A stretch of 64,000 nucleotides of DNA from Pterobdella sp. o SKG-2022 (taxonomy: Eukaryota > Annelida > Clitellata > Hirudinida > Piscicolidae), in NCBI GenBank assembly GCA_964035795.1, contig OZ038320.1, positions 13,281,076 to 13,345,075 on the forward strand. The letters run 5' to 3'. Shown here in pieces: positions 1 to 14,035 of the stretch. The notes under the pieces were generated by a model. It made no database searches and was not told where the DNA came from. It saw only the letters and a program-made list of their open reading frames with translations. Position numbers and translations under genes: made by a program. Positions within the stretch are counted from its first letter, which is position 1. The number at the start of each line of letters is the position of its first letter.

Positions 1-128
1 TAGTTAAAATATTTTAATCGCCATAAAAGACCATATAGCTGAAGAATTTTTTTAAAATTACTTATTCAAACGTTATTAACAATAGCTGTTTTGAGACCTT
101 ATTAATTCGTTAAGTTGCATGCTAACAG

Positions 129-3100
129 ATGTATCAATAGCAAAGGAAGTTTCAGTTGTTCATGTTACAGTGGCTTCAAGCTGCACGAAGACGGATTGAA
201 TTGCGTGGGTGAGCAAGAATTCAATTGTTTCGACCTGTAATCGTGCAAAATTTATATTTGATTAATTATCTTTTTTAAAAATAAGTAGACTTGATTAAAC
301 ATTTATTTTTTAAATTTATGTAATATTTTAATGAATTAAACTTCGTATAAAAAAAAATTAAATAAATCATTTCGTTTGAAATGTTTACAGATTCAATAAT
401 CCTATCCTTTATACTACCACTTTGGATTTATAAACCAAAAGCGTTAACTTTATTAGCACACTATTCTAATTGATGCCTGACGCAAGAAGATAACTGCAGT
501 GGTTTTCACCATTGATCAACTTTTTCAATTTCTGAACAATATTATCAAAACAATATTACTTATGCTTACCTTCAACAGACATCGATGAGTGCCAAATGGA
601 CAACGGGGGTTGTGACCACATCTGCATCAACCTCATGGGACATCACAGGTTAGTCTGCGTGGAAAAGTTTAAAGAAAGGGTGATTCGATTCATAAAAATG
701 CATTGTATGAGTTTATAGTATTCACAATGCAACTTTATAACTAGTAGTATATCACAATACATGAAGTAATAGTATTACACAATACATGAAGTAATAGTAG
801 TAATACAAAATAATTATGTATAATTTATAATCCATTTTATAGCTAGTAATATGTTTGTGAATAAATTTGAATTAATAAGTGGATAATGGCGACAGATGTT
901 TGTGCAAGGATGGCTATTATTTGGATCGGGACGAAAAAACCTGCATTCGTGAGTTATTTATATTGTTGGATGTTGCATAATTATATGAAAATTTTTTTTA
1001 TATGGATTCAAGCAATGAAAGTAGTTTGAATAAAAAATAAAACAAAACAAAATTTTGTGATAAATGAAGAAAGAAAACTAACAAAAGTCGTAGATTCGAC
1101 GTATAAAAGAGCAAACGTATTTCCCAAAAACAACTCATGTTTTCAAAGAAAATTATCTTATTTATATAACATTGATGAAATAGTTGGATGGTATGTTAAG
1201 AATGCATTTTTAATTCAGATTAAACATATTTGTTGGTTTAATATAAAGAGAACTACAAACTCTTATTGTTTTTGAATATGTCTAATTAAAGATCATTGAG
1301 CTGTTCACCATAAGCTGTTTTTTTGTGAAAAAATGCTTTAACACGAAAAACCTTATATAAAATTTATTTCTCATTATTCAAATATATTTAAACAAAACTG
1401 ATGCTTTATCAAATTGTGTTGCCAACAGAGGGTTTGGACTGGTGCAAAGAGAACCACAATTGCAACCACAACTGCGAGGTGACATATATTAACAGTTTGT
1501 AGGAATCCTCATTTATAAATGAATATATGAAATTAATTAGATTAAAATGTTTTATTGTCTTCCAATACAATAAACTTTGAGAACACTCGCATAGTTATCT
1601 TGACTTATATCAGTTTCACGAATTGTATTCTTTATAAAACATATTGTTGAGCATGCTTCCTAGATAACAGTGAACAGAGGTGTGAGGTGTGTTTGCAAGC
1701 ATCATCACAGAGTCCTTAGTTATGCAGGCACCAAGAAATGCGTCGGTACGTTCTAGGGTGATATATTTGTTTAGTTTAGTTACCTATGGCTATAATTTCA
1801 GCCTCTCATATGATACTAATGAAGTCAATTTTTGGAAATTTTTTTTTACAAGAATACGATTATTAATCTCATTTAAATGCTCTATACTTCATTAAAACTG
1901 AAATTCATTACAGCCTTATGCTCCTACCACAATGGAGGTTGTCATCACCGATGCATTGACACCACTCATGGGCCTAAGTGTGGATGCCACAACAACTATT
2001 CTCTTAAACAAGATGGAGTCACTTGTGTGGGTAAGTAAGAGTTTCCATTAGATATGTTCGGGTATCATTCAAAATTATGATGCCAGTTGGGGAAAAATTT
2101 TAAAGTAAAAATTTTGGTTTATAATATAGTAAGTCCATCTGAATTCTAAAATTTTTTTCATAATTTTTGGCTAGTTTGTAACTTCAAAAAAGAACATTTT
2201 ATAAAACGAATTATATGATCGCCAGCTACATGTGATGTTAACAATGGTTGGTGTGATCAACTCTGTGAGAACTCTGCCACCGGCCCCATCTGCTCTTGTT
2301 ACCGAGGGTTCGTGCTCAAAGAAGATGGAAAAACTTGTGAAGGTTAATCTTTTGTGGATTAGTTGAATTTGATTTAGAAAGTGAATTGATATTATAGTTT
2401 ATAATATTCAATGATATTTAATTTTTTATTATTTATTTTATTTACTAAGTAAGAGTTTCAATTTAAAACTCTAAACTAAAATTAATGAGGTCTAAAATAA
2501 CCATATTAAATGATAATAAAATAACCCATACTACTGAATCATCAGATATAAATGAGTGTCTTATGAGTAATGGTGGGTGCTCTCACAACTGCAGTAATAT
2601 GCATGGAGGATATGAGTGCTTGTGCCCACATGGGTACAAAGTGGGTAATGATAGACTCACGTGTGAAGGTTTGTGTCTTTTACGTTTTTATACAACGTTG
2701 TTGATGTTAGTTTTTGTGTAGTTATCATTAATATTTTAAGATGTTAAAACCTTCCAGAGTGAAATATTCTTAAAACAGAGAAAAAAAATTAGTTTTAAAA
2801 ATTCAAATGCTAATAAACTTAAAATTTTTTTTTTAAACACATATCTATTTTTTCAACCATTTCCCTCCTCACCAACTCAGACATAGATGAGTGTGAGATA
2901 GAAGGACATTGCGACCAAGAATGCATCAATACTCCTGGTCAGATTATAAACTTTCTTTGAAAGAAATATTCAAGTTTGATTCAGTTTTCAGAGTTTCTTC
3001 CATAAAGTTATGAAAAAATCGTAATTTGCTATTACTTAGGTTCGTACAGTTGCTACTGCAGGAAAGGTTATGAGTTGTATGGGGAATCCCATTGTGCAGG

Positions 3101-6100
3101 TAATTTTAATCAAAAATTACTGATGATTTTGAACTAATTAATTGAAATTCAAAATAAATTTTTTCCATTTAGTATTATTTTCAAATGTACAAGCACATTA
3201 AGTTTTGTAGAGCCCACAAAAATTATCTTTAAAATTCTTCTTAAATTGTCATAAACATGTTTTTTATGACAGATAAAAATGAGTGCTCCATATCGAATGG
3301 TGGATGTGAGCACTTGTGTGAAAACACAGAGGGAAGTTACCAATGCAGTTGCCAGGGAGACTACAGACTCCACACCAACAACAAAGACTGCATAGGTCTC
3401 ATTATTATAGATTTCATGTCTGAAATTTTATTTCATTTCAATTAAAGTCATGATTTCGATAATATTAAAATGTAAAATATAACTTTTAATGTCTGTGCCA
3501 AACTTGTAAAAAGATATGTTAATTTCGATACATTTTATAAAAGTTAAATTTTAAAAAAATATTCAGAAAAATATTTTTATTTAAAAAATATGAAATTTTT
3601 ATTCAACAATGTAGCATTTTCAATTACGTATTTCAGTGTTCAAAAATTTTTACTTTTTACTTTAGCTTGTATAGAATCAAACAAAGTATCAATGGGACAC
3701 ACTAAGCTATTCTTCACAAATAATCTTTTTCATTTCTCCATCCACAGAAGCCATCAAGTGCTCCTCCCTGAGGTTCCCTGCCAAGGTCTCAGCCAAGTGC
3801 ACTACAGAAAACCTTAATGAAGTGAGAGATAAGGAATAGAAGCATCATTTAATAATGCGAACACCAAATGTATGTGTTTAAAAATGATTCTAGAGAAAAC
3901 TATCGTCTTTTTCAAGTACAAGGTTCTCATGCCTTAGAGTTGAATAATAAAAACACAATTATTAAATAAAATTGAAACATAATTATCAAAAATCAAAATC
4001 TATGCTCTGGTTAAATTTCTGGTAATGAAAGTGAAAAACCTTCAAGAAATGCGTGATGACATGCAAGGCAGGCAGCCAGTTTATCAGCCACCTCAGTAAC
4101 ACATTTGAAACCAGGTTCAACTTCATTTCACATTTCGTGTCTCAATTTCCACTTTTTTCCCAATTTAATGCACTTTTTATAGTTATAAAAACGTTAAAAC
4201 TGATACTTAATTCTTTTGATTTTACTTAAAGTATACTATCGATAAAAAATAGTGACATTTTATCAGCATCTTTTTAATTTATAAATTTTATTTATAAATA
4301 TATATATTTATTATAAATTATAATAAATATAATAAAATATATATAAATATATAAATTTTATTTTATAAATGATATTTTACCTAATTAATTAGAAAATAGA
4401 TTTAATGTTTTAAAACTTTTATTCACTTCTTAATTATGAAAAACCATTCTGATGATGATATTCTCAATAACAGAAAGCTTTTAACTAAATGAAGTTTTAA
4501 AAATTTTTTATTTCAACCAACAATAATATTACAAAGTAATTAAGACCTTTCCAATTATTGCTCCACAGCTGTGGTCCAGAAAGTGAATACAGATGGACTC
4601 ATGAGATGGAAAAGGTTTCCTTGCCTACATGTTCAGGTTATAAACACTAAACATCGTTTTCAAATACATAGTTCTCTATGGTTCATTGGAGTGCTTGTAA
4701 GTGATCCCTATTAGATGCGGTTTCTATGATCACTTTATGATCGTAATGCCAATTTGTGTTTTACTCCTTGGATTTTGACTTCTCAAACAAAAAACTTTTT
4801 TTATCAATATATAAAAATAGTTTGATTCATATAATTAAACATTGCTCAAAACGACAGAGCAAGTGTTGGCTCCAGGTTTCATGGGCAGGGCTCGCTTCAG
4901 AATGCTGGCCGACCATTGCAGCATGGTGAGCTTCACCTTTGAAGTTGAACTTGTGTAAAAAATACTTCAATTTACATTGTTAAATTTTTTCCAATTAGGC
5001 CAAGAAAAAAAACTACCACGAGCTAGAAAAGCAGCTTAACTCTATCATAACAAGTGAAAAATTATCTTTTTTTCAAACCTTAAAATATCTTATAATTATG
5101 AAAAATGCCTATAGATAAAAATCATTTATAAATATTCGATACATAACAGATGTGAAACCAAACCTATGTCGAGAAAACTCCTGCTCTTTAACATTCAGAG
5201 ATTTGAAATGTGTTGATAGGAAACGTATCTTCAGACAAACAGACCAAAAGAAGACATTAGTGTGGGCAGAGTTTGAACTCAAGTTCAAGCCATCAGTTCC
5301 TACTTGTGAGTTTCACTTTTGAACTGTACTTTGAATTTGGTGAATTATACTTAAAACTGAACATATTTTTATGAGAAAAAACACAAAAAATCATCTTTTA
5401 TGCTGATACTCTAAAATCTTTTTTCTCTCTAATCAAAATTTTTTTATCCTTCTAGTCTTTCCATTAATTTCTCAAAACTTTTCTTTTTTCTTGGTTTGTA
5501 GCAAAGCTTTTTTAACGCTGCGCAAAGAGCACTTAATAGATGGCTTACTTTATTGAGGAAAATATTTTCGATGTTGAAAAATCAATAACTTCGATACTAA
5601 AGTTTTAGAAAAAAATTTCAATATAATTGTTTTTATGAAACTTTAGTATCAACTATATTTTTTCAAAACAAATATTAAAAACTTATAGTTATAAGAGTTG
5701 CATAGACGCTTAGGCAAAAATTAATGTGGGTTTAAAATATTTATTTTGTTAAAAGACATAAGTTACCTTGCAATATTGATCTTATAAATCATTCCTTCAA
5801 AAGCTGGTTGTGGCGTGGAGTGCAGACGGAATGTTGCCCACAAGAAAATGAAAATGTCGATGAGGAGGCTGAAAAGGCAGATGAACTACAAGAGTCTTGC
5901 CATCAAGTTATTATGCGTCCATTATATAATGTTTATTAATATAGTAGTAAAAAATGTATTGAAAAAAAATTATAGTATTTCAACACGAGTTTTTTGTCAT
6001 ATTTTTTGTGATAAACTTCTGAATTTGCTAAAGACTTTAAAAGTTTCAAGTAAAAACACTAATATAATCAAATAAAAATTCAACCAATCACTAAATTTTC

Positions 6101-9100
6101 GTAGCTAATAAAAAGTAAAATATATGATTCTATTGATAATGACCGATTCACAACCACCCATAATTATTGCAGGTACGAAGGCGTCCCTTACGAAGTGAAG
6201 AAAAATTCACTAAAATCTTTTGTGCCTAAAGATGTGTGCTCTCCCGGCCAAGTCCTCATCAATAACAAATGCGGTATATATACGTTAACATTAAATAAAC
6301 TTTTGGCACAGAATCTTTCAAAATATTTAAAATTTTGAGGTTTTGTTGACACTGATTGAAAAAATGATACATAAATGTTTATAAATCTTTTTAATTTTTA
6401 ACGGTTTTTATCAAATTTTAGAACTATATAAACGTTTCACAGTCATGTGTAGCATTTCGACGTTTTACAACAATAGAACAGAGAAGTGCGAACCTTGCGA
6501 ACCTGGATACTATCAAAACAAAGAAGGTGACTGATTCAAATTAAAATACATGAGTTTTTTCATGAACATAAAATATTTTAATTTATTTTCAAACATAATC
6601 CATTTCACAATGAACCTTGGTGAAAATTTTGAAGGTAAAACATACTGTGACAAATGCCTCACAAAAAGTGAAGATGGTGCAGATATGATGGAATGCGGAG
6701 GTAGCTTCAAAGTTAATCAATATTCAATTGAATTGATAGATTAGTACGTTGGCAGATAAAATTTGTCTATTTAAAGCTTAAGTAATAAACTTCTTTCATC
6801 TCTCAGCTAAATGCTTCCGAAAATATATATATAAATTTTTTAAATAAAATTTATAATATTGTAACATAAAACTGAAATGATTCATTTTACATCGTTCACA
6901 GACACATGCACACCAGGCTACTACTCAGAGAATGGTCTCAGACCTTGTAGGCCATGCCCCATTGGTTCGTGCCTTCATGACTCGATCATGAAACATCAGT
7001 TTTGTTTTGATCAATTAATATCAATTTAAAAGTTTTATTAATAATATTAGTTTGTAATTTTTTAAAAATAAATGCATTCAAGGTTAAAAAACCAATAAAC
7101 ACGCTGTCTAGGATTTTCAAGTCAAGCTTAAATTTTAATTCATCTTTTAAAATAAATCAATTTTATAAACTATTGACTGATCATATATTTTTTTAAAGGA
7201 ACTTACCAACCCGAACATGCCCGAACCCTTTGTCTCCCTTGTGGTCCTGGCATTCTGAGCCTCCAACTTGCCTGTGTCGGCTTTCATCAGTGTCTCGTCC
7301 CTGGTGAGTAAAATAGAATGAAAATAGTTTTATGGAATTTTAAAAGTTAATTTTATTTGATGAATAAAAACTTTTTATAAATATATACAGAGTTGTGCAA
7401 AAAAGGGACTTTTTTCAGCAGAGAGGAAGGCAAATGTGTTATATGTCCTTACGACACTTACCAGCCTTCAGAAGGTGGGAACATAAAAAATCAGTATTCA
7501 ATTTTTTTGTAAAGTTTTTATTTTGAATTGAATTAAATTATCATGTTTATAATGCAGGTCAAGACTACTGCATCGACTGCCCAGGTGACACTCAAACAGA
7601 CTCTGCAGGAGCTACCCTGGCTGAAGAATGCAAAGGTGGCTTCAATTTGAACTTTCATCTAATTTAATTAATCGATTTGCTTAACTTCCATAATTAATAA
7701 TTAATGATTCGAAAATATTCATCTATTAATGACTGTCTTATTAAAAATTGTTTTATTATTCACCTGAACATGCTTGCCATAGAAAGAAAGTGTGGAGGTG
7801 AAATCGGTGCATTTAAAGGTTTCTTACAAAGTCCCAATTATCCAGGTTGTTGAGATATAACTTGAAGTTCAGAGGAGCAAAATAAACTTTAAAAAATGAT
7901 AATGTTTGAAATTGAATACAAGCTTTTCAACATAGAATAGTCTATATTTTAATTAAAACCCCTATTTTTTAGTTTTGGTGAACGTTTAAAAATTCCAGGT
8001 GAATACCCCTCCAATATTGAGTGTACATGGAAAATAATACCTCCTAAGGTACATAGAATAAAAATAATACAGTTTTTTTTTAAACCTTTTTTACCTACAT
8101 TATATGAAAAAAATATATATACTAAATTTCAACAGTAAATACTGTACATTAGCTAATGAATTATGACAAGGTTTTACTTGTTGAGAATTTTTTTTTTTAT
8201 CCAAACTTTCATTTTTTGAAAAAATTATAGTTAAGAATATTGTAAATTGCCAATAAGTTTTTTCCATTGTTTTTATTTTATGCAAATCTTCCAGGTTATT
8301 CAAATTAATATAGAGAGATTTGAGGTCATTTGGTAGAACGGACACTATTGTAGTTTTTGATCGGCCTCGGGTTGTTTTGTTTGGAACTTGGAAGTATGCA
8401 TCCATTGATTTTTGCGCAGGCGAGTCTGGACTCAGTCTTAGTGTGTTTTCTAGTAAAGTGAGTCTTCTGTTTCTCATTGTAGAGCTGAGTTTTATTTGGC
8501 CAGTTTTGCAATACAGTTCTTCATTAGGGATTTTTTCTGGCCAAAAAACGCCTATGATCCGTCGAACAAGACGTCGGTGGAAAGCGTCTAGCTTCTCATT
8601 GCTAGTTTTCGTCAATGACCACGTGCCACAGTTATAAAGCAATATGGGGAGAATATATGCGTTAAACATTCTCAGTTTTTTGGTTAATTTTGTTTTTGTA
8701 TCAGTTTGTTCGTAGCAACTAGAGTTAGGGCTTTTCTGTGGAAAATTTCTTTATACATTGATAGGTGTGTTCCTAGTTTTTTTGTTTTTATATTATCGAG
8801 GCTGGTAGGTGATTGTGTGGTTATTTCTGTTTTTTGAGGGTTTACTTTGAGGTTGTATTTTGCCATTTGTTTCGAAATTTCTATTATATCTAGGGGTTTC
8901 TCAGTTACGAAATCTATGTCGTCTGCGTAAATCAGTTCTTTTCCACCTAGTTGGTCTGGGAGTCGAGATATTGCTTCTTTTAGGTATAAATAGAACATTA
9001 TAGGGCTTAGGCTATCTTCTTGTGGTGCGCTTATTGTTATCTCGAAAAGATTTGATTTATTGTTGCAGGTTTTGATTGTAAGGGTCGTGTTTGAAAGGAG

Positions 9101-12100
9101 GTATGTTATTAGTGTGATGTCGTCTGCAGGGAGGAATTTTGAGCAGGTTTCTATGAGTAAGTTTCGTTGAATTGTGTCGAACGTGGCAGAGATATCTATA
9201 CTTGTTATTAAGCTATTTTTTTTCGTTTTATACACGGTAACCATATTGAAGCGATGGGCCCAAATGATGTCAGCAGTAGATCTACCTTTTTTAAACGCCG
9301 ATTGCGTGGGGCCGATAAACTCTTCTGCGGCTTCTTGTATTCTATTGAGGGTGATGAAAGATAAGATTTTTCTTAATACCGGAACAATGCAGATTGGTCT
9401 TAGGTTTTCGGATTTCAGTGTTTCGTGTGGTTTGGGAATGGATATAAGAATAGCAGAGTTAATACCGATGTCTTTTCCCAATGAAATGGCCTGATTTAAC
9501 TTAGCGGTTATTATTTTAGTTATACTCTTGTCAGCATATTTTACAAGTTCAGCAGTAATACCTTCATTTTCTTGGCATTTTCCTTTTTTCAAGTTTTTTT
9601 ATTGCATTTTGAACTTCAATATTTATTATTCTATCGAAAGTTTTTGGAGGGGTTAGTTGTATTGGATGGATGACTAAGACATCTAGACTGAACTTCTTCT
9701 TGAAGTGATTTTCAATGTCTTCTATATGACTTGTTACTTTGCAAGAGTTTTTCATTTTCAAAAATTTGACAGCTTGAAAAATTTTCATGTTATCAGAGCA
9801 TCTTTCAATTTTCAGTAGTTGCCTATCTAGCCACTTATCATAATGCTTTGCATTTAAGCTGCTTTATTTGTTGCTTTCCCAATTGTTTTAGCTCTTCATA
9901 TTCTGTATTGTTTTGCATTTTTTTCTCATTTTTAGCCAAGTGTCTTTTTGTTTTCTAGACAGTTCTGCTAGTTCTGAGTGATTGCTCATGGCTTGAGATT
10001 ATTTTGTTTCTATTTGGAAATGTTTTTTTCTGCTATTTCTTTCAAGCTTTTTAGCATACTTTTATGGATGGTAAAATGTATCTTATTCAAGAGTTGTTGG
10101 GTTTTGAGTTTGTAATTAAACTGGTGCTTTTGATTATTTTTTTGTTTTAATTTGATTTCGAATGTATTTGATAAGGTTTAGTGTTTAGAACAGCTGTTTT
10201 GACTAGTCTATAGTCAAAGAGGGTTTCCATGCCATTGTGAGATTTTGCTTGAATTATTCTCCATTTTTTTTTGGCTGGTATGTTAAAGATTGAGATAAGT
10301 TTATTGCCTATTTTCCTTGTGCCTTCCCAGGTTGTTATGTTCTTTGCCTTTTGTTTGAAGCAAGTGTTTGTAGCTATGAGGTTTTTTGTTGATAGGAGTT
10401 TATGGAAGAATGTTCCATTGCTGTTTTGCCTTCCTCTTCCAAAGCTGCCTCTTACTATATTTTTTTTATTTCCAAGTTTAGCATTGAAGTCATTTAAAAG
10501 ATTAATTGTAGTGTTTTTAGGTTGTTTCTCTATTGTTGGAGCTCTTCTATGAATGTGATCTTTTCATTTTTATCTGCTAGAGCTCTCACTTGAGTTGGTC
10601 CATACACTCCAACAATAGAAAAGGTTTCTTTATTTATTCTCACAATGACACTCATTACTCTGTCTGATATCAAATTTGTTTTGATGATTTCAGTTGTATT
10701 TTTGTAGACTATGCCAAACCCATAGTGCTTATTTGTTGGTTTAAATGATAGAAGAGTTTTGTTTTCTCGTTTTAGAGAGAGTTCATTTTTTATTTTGGTT
10801 TCTTGCAAAAGTAGAAAATCGAGCTTGTATTTTGCGAAGTCTCGCATTAGTGATTCTTGTTTGGTGGATGATGTAAGATCTCGCACGTTGAAAGTTGCGA
10901 AGCAGGTAGTGTTTTCAAACATTTTCGGTTATTTATTTTGCTTGGTTTTTCTTTCGACCGTATTTGCAATATTAGCAATATTGATATTCTTTTAGATTTC
11001 CCGTTAAGAAATGACATCACCATTTCAGCAAAAAAAGAGTTTATTTATCTTATTATCGATGGAACCGGAGGTTGAGAACTTGAGCTGAATAGAAGTTTTT
11101 TCTACGTGTTCTTATAAATCCTCATAATTTGAAGTATTTACTGTTGAAATTCAAGCTTACAGTAGAAAATACAATATCTCTAAAAAACTATATATATACT
11201 AAGTTTTTTATTGCGAATTGAAACTATTTGGCAGGGTCGAAGGATCTTAGTGGTGGTTCCTGAGATATACATTGCAGACACAGATAACTGTCAAGACTCT
11301 CTTGTGATGAGGAAGTCAGGTAAGTTGGGTAAAATCAATTGATTCTATTCAGTCATGACTTTAATATTATGTATGTCTATACTATAAAATGACATAAACG
11401 ACACCCTAATTCGAGACGACTGATGGTCGACTTACACGCATATATAGAATTAATGTTTCAAGAATTGTGAAATATAAGCTTTAAGTGTGTCATTTTAAGG
11501 AAACACTAAGTCAGTGTTATATATCTATATTATTCTAATGCGAAGCTTATTGTACGAAAATCAAACAGTATATGGCTTTGTTTTAAATCATCTAAATATC
11601 ATCATCATCATCGTCATTGTTTTGCGTCCATTTCCATGCTAGCATGGGTTGGACTAAAGTTGATAATTAATATAAAATTGAAAAAATATTCGTTTCTATT
11701 CATTTTTTAAATACCTTGTTTATTTAAACTATTTAAAAAGATACTAGACTTAAAATATTTTTTAGTTATAAAATGATTTATATAACTATAAAGCAACATT
11801 AAAAAATAGCTCAAACTATTCATTAAACCTTAAACATTATAAAAAACCACAAATCCCTTCTAGCCTCTCATTTCTCAATCCCAACATACGAATGTTGTGA
11901 ATCTACCGAAATACCAACTATCTTCACTGCTAGAAGCAAAAACTTGTGGATATATTTCAAAACTAATTCGGTCAACAATTCCAAAGGATTTTCTGTGCCC
12001 TTTGTCACCTATAATGGCAAGAACTGTTAAATTTTTTAAATGATGGTTTTATATAAATGTCATATTTCATATAAACAACAATCAATAGATATAATTCAAA

Positions 12101-12668
12101 CTAAGCAAAATAGCAATACAGATTTGAGTAATTTGGTGCCAAATTGTTTAATTGTATTTTAGTCTTGAAACTTCCAGAAAATTGAAAACTGTTTGTTAAT
12201 TGTTTTGATACATAAATCTTTGAAACTGTCCTCTAACAGCTGATTACCAAGAGTTGCTTGAAGATATTGTGAGGGATGGCAGGTTGTACTCCTCTTATCA
12301 ACACCAACAAGTTTTGAAGGTACCTTATGGGGCTACATGATATAGAAAATGGATTTATTATTTTGTAAATGATTTATTCGAATTAATGATGAATATTTCA
12401 ATGAAAGACCCTTAATTAATAAAAAATAAAAGTATTTCTTAAAACTATCTTTAAGGGATCTTAACCATTAGCAAGATTCAATGAAACATTTTCTTTTGTT
12501 TTCAACATGCCGCAACGTTTACAGGACCGTCAGTTGTTGAAGTACTTGTTAGACCTGGTATCAGAACCACAATATTATTTCAAATACGTTAACGCCACCC
12601 AATCGCTCTTCCCTGAATCCTTTGTAAGGTTTCTAAGACACAAAGTCATCAGTTTCTTCAACAAATAG
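129..12668 (+). CDS. SCUBE: SCUBE family protein (signal peptide-CUB-EGF), 5' end outside window
   Basis: Secreted or membrane-tethered multidomain protein; in vertebrates the family binds ligands such as Hedgehog and BMP. I could join 31 exons, all in phase (about 894 residues): 129-208, 579-648, 896-948, 1429-1494, 1671-1745, 1914-2030, 2226-2342, 2546-2668, 2881-2937, 3040-3099, 3273-3395, 3748-3821, 4047-4114, 4569-4614, 4860-4925, 4999-5053, 5150-5305, 5804-5906, 6173-6273, 6422-6526, 6635-6700, 6902-6964, 7199-7303, 7391-7474, 7558-7635, 7783-7845, 7999-8048, 11235-11319, 11864-12016, 12240-12319, 12525-12668. Order: EGF-like repeats, several calcium-binding type (DIDEC, DINEC, DKNEC starts) to 3395; the SCUBE spacer with its basic helix ([10 protein letters not shown]) to about 6.2 kb; cysteine-rich GCC2/GCC3-type repeats ([24 protein letters not shown]) to 7635; a CUB domain ([26 protein letters not shown]) to 12016; and the family C-terminal block ([17 protein letters not shown]). 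Stop TAG is at 12666-12668. EGF exons are mostly single-domain with phase-1 borders, as usual for shuffled extracellular modules. The signal peptide and first EGFs lie left of the window. A LINE sits antisense in the intron 8049-11234. Confidence 0.94.
8113..11202 (-). mobile_element. Non-LTR (LINE) retrotransposon, broken, antisense in SCUBE intron
   Basis: On the minus strand, in order: an apurinic-type endonuclease start (about 10922-10530, with FATFNVRDL and LLLQETKIK motifs), a degenerate stretch 10530-9800, a linker 9788-9564, a reverse transcriptase (9592-8684, with the catalytic block LIYADDI), and an RT C-terminal region (8669-8100, with the LYNCGTW and [14 protein letters not shown] motifs typical of this LINE group). 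Frames are broken between pieces, so it is dead. The 13-bp sequence ATATATATACTAA stands at 8113-8125 and again at 11190-11202, a likely target-site duplication that bounds the insertion. Clade not assigned: the motifs fit RTE/I-like elements, but no search was possible. It lies wholly inside a SCUBE intron in the opposite orientation. Confidence 0.9.
8125..11151. repeat. 19-bp inverted repeat near both ends of the LINE
   Basis: AATTTCAACAGTAAATACT at 8125-8143 is exactly reverse-complemented at 11133-11151. LINEs do not normally have terminal inverted repeats. The pair may be a property of this element, or the target may already have been a palindromic repeat. Confidence 0.75.
11597..11655 (+). 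repeat. CATGCTAGCATGGGTTGGA-type interspersed repeat, short copy
   Basis: A run of ATC/GTC triplets leads into a CCATGCTAGCATGGGTTGGA core. The same triplet-plus-core structure recurs at about 47995-48045. This motif is, from general knowledge, very common in cephalopod and some other mollusc genomic sequence, where it belongs to a SINE-like repeat. Here it lies in the SCUBE intron 11320-11863. Confidence 0.6.
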
Positions 12669-14035
12669 ATCACCCTCCGAAACGGCAACATCACACCAAA
12701 AATGACGAACATGGTAAACTTCGTGTTGCTTTTTGGAAATGATATCCTATTTATTCGACAAATAATTCTATCAGCTTTCTAAATGTTTGAACAAAAAGAC
12801 ATTTTAGATAATGTTTTTTATGTTAATATTCTCAGAAATATTTCGTGTTGAAGTTTCAACTTCAAATACTTGTATTCAAAAGACAATATGTTATGGTCAG
12901 TTTAAAGACACGATGTAAAATGTCAAAATTCGTATTTGGTATTTCTAAGTTGTAATCAACTATGATCTTTCATGTATTATTGACTCGAAAGTTGATGATG
13001 TTTAGTTATATACTTACATTTCTTTTTCAACTCACTATTTTCAATTAAGCGTTGTGGAATTCAACATCAGTGTGATTAAGAGTCATTGAATGCGTCGTTG
13101 ACATTGGCTTGTAAGCTACAAAGTAAAATTTTTTTATTTGTTGCACAGTTTTTTTTGCATCTTTTTCATTTAAACAACAAGTAAATTGACTTTGAAAAAA
13201 AATCTTGCTCGAATAAGTATGATTTTTAGTTCATTATATTGTTGGTTTAACTTAATGTTTTAGGCATATACTGTAATTTCCTCATTATTGTTGAATAAAA
13301 GTATTAGCTTTGTTTTGAAAAACTTCAATAAAACCAAAAATACCAAAGATACTTCCATGATTTTTGTGTTTTATGACAAATTTTTGTATAACGTATCTTA
13401 CAAAAAGGTTTAGACCTGAAAAATACGGAAAGCGAAAAATCAGATCTCCAATCGTCTAACATAAGTGTTACTTGATCGAAGGTAGTGAGTAAAAGCACGT
13501 AGGTTTGTAAATTCAAGTTCTATCTTTTGAAAATTATGAAAACTATAAGAAGCATCATAGTGTCAAAAAACAGATGATCTTAAGAGGTTATTAAGACTTT
13601 ATATAAAGAGTGGAAAACTGACCAGCCAAGCTTTTGTGCATTTCCCATTTTCTTCTTTTAATGAAAAAATATCGAATAATGCAAAAAAAGGCAATAAAAT
13701 TTTGCCATTAAAAACGTTATAAAAATTTAAATTTTAGAAATGATCTAGTCGCCTCATAAGTGCGATATTTCTATACACCCTTTGTATTTTTTAGATCTCT
13801 TGGAGGCATCTAATGTTAAAAAGCTTTCTTATGAACTAAGAAATCTGGTGGCGTTCTAGATAAGGTTTCACTAGCTTTATATGTGAAATTGGTAATAAAT
13901 ATGTAGAGTAACTAACATGATTAACATCAGTGAGTTCTCAGAGTATCAATAATGTATTCGCAAATGGAAAACTAATATGTAAAAATTTCAAGAAAACTAC
14001 AGACTACTGATATAGATTTGTAGTAACAAAAAGTT
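12669..14035. other. SCUBE 3' UTR and intergenic DNA
   Basis: Follows the SCUBE stop. AATAAA polyadenylation signals occur at 13294-13299 and 13327-13332 and would give a 3' UTR of roughly 650 bases. Nothing else coding is visible; the short minus-strand frame at 13325-13516 has no family features. Confidence 0.5.
13294..13332 (+). promoter_or_regulatory. Candidate polyadenylation signals for SCUBE
   Basis: Two AATAAA hexamers on the coding strand, 13294-13299 and 13327-13332, downstream of the SCUBE stop. In AT-rich DNA such hexamers arise by chance, so the assignment rests on position. Confidence 0.35.

Noticed and set aside
8320..9494. Plus-strand frames 8320-8637 and 9174-9494
   Set aside because: Antisense shadows of the LINE reverse transcriptase on the minus strand.
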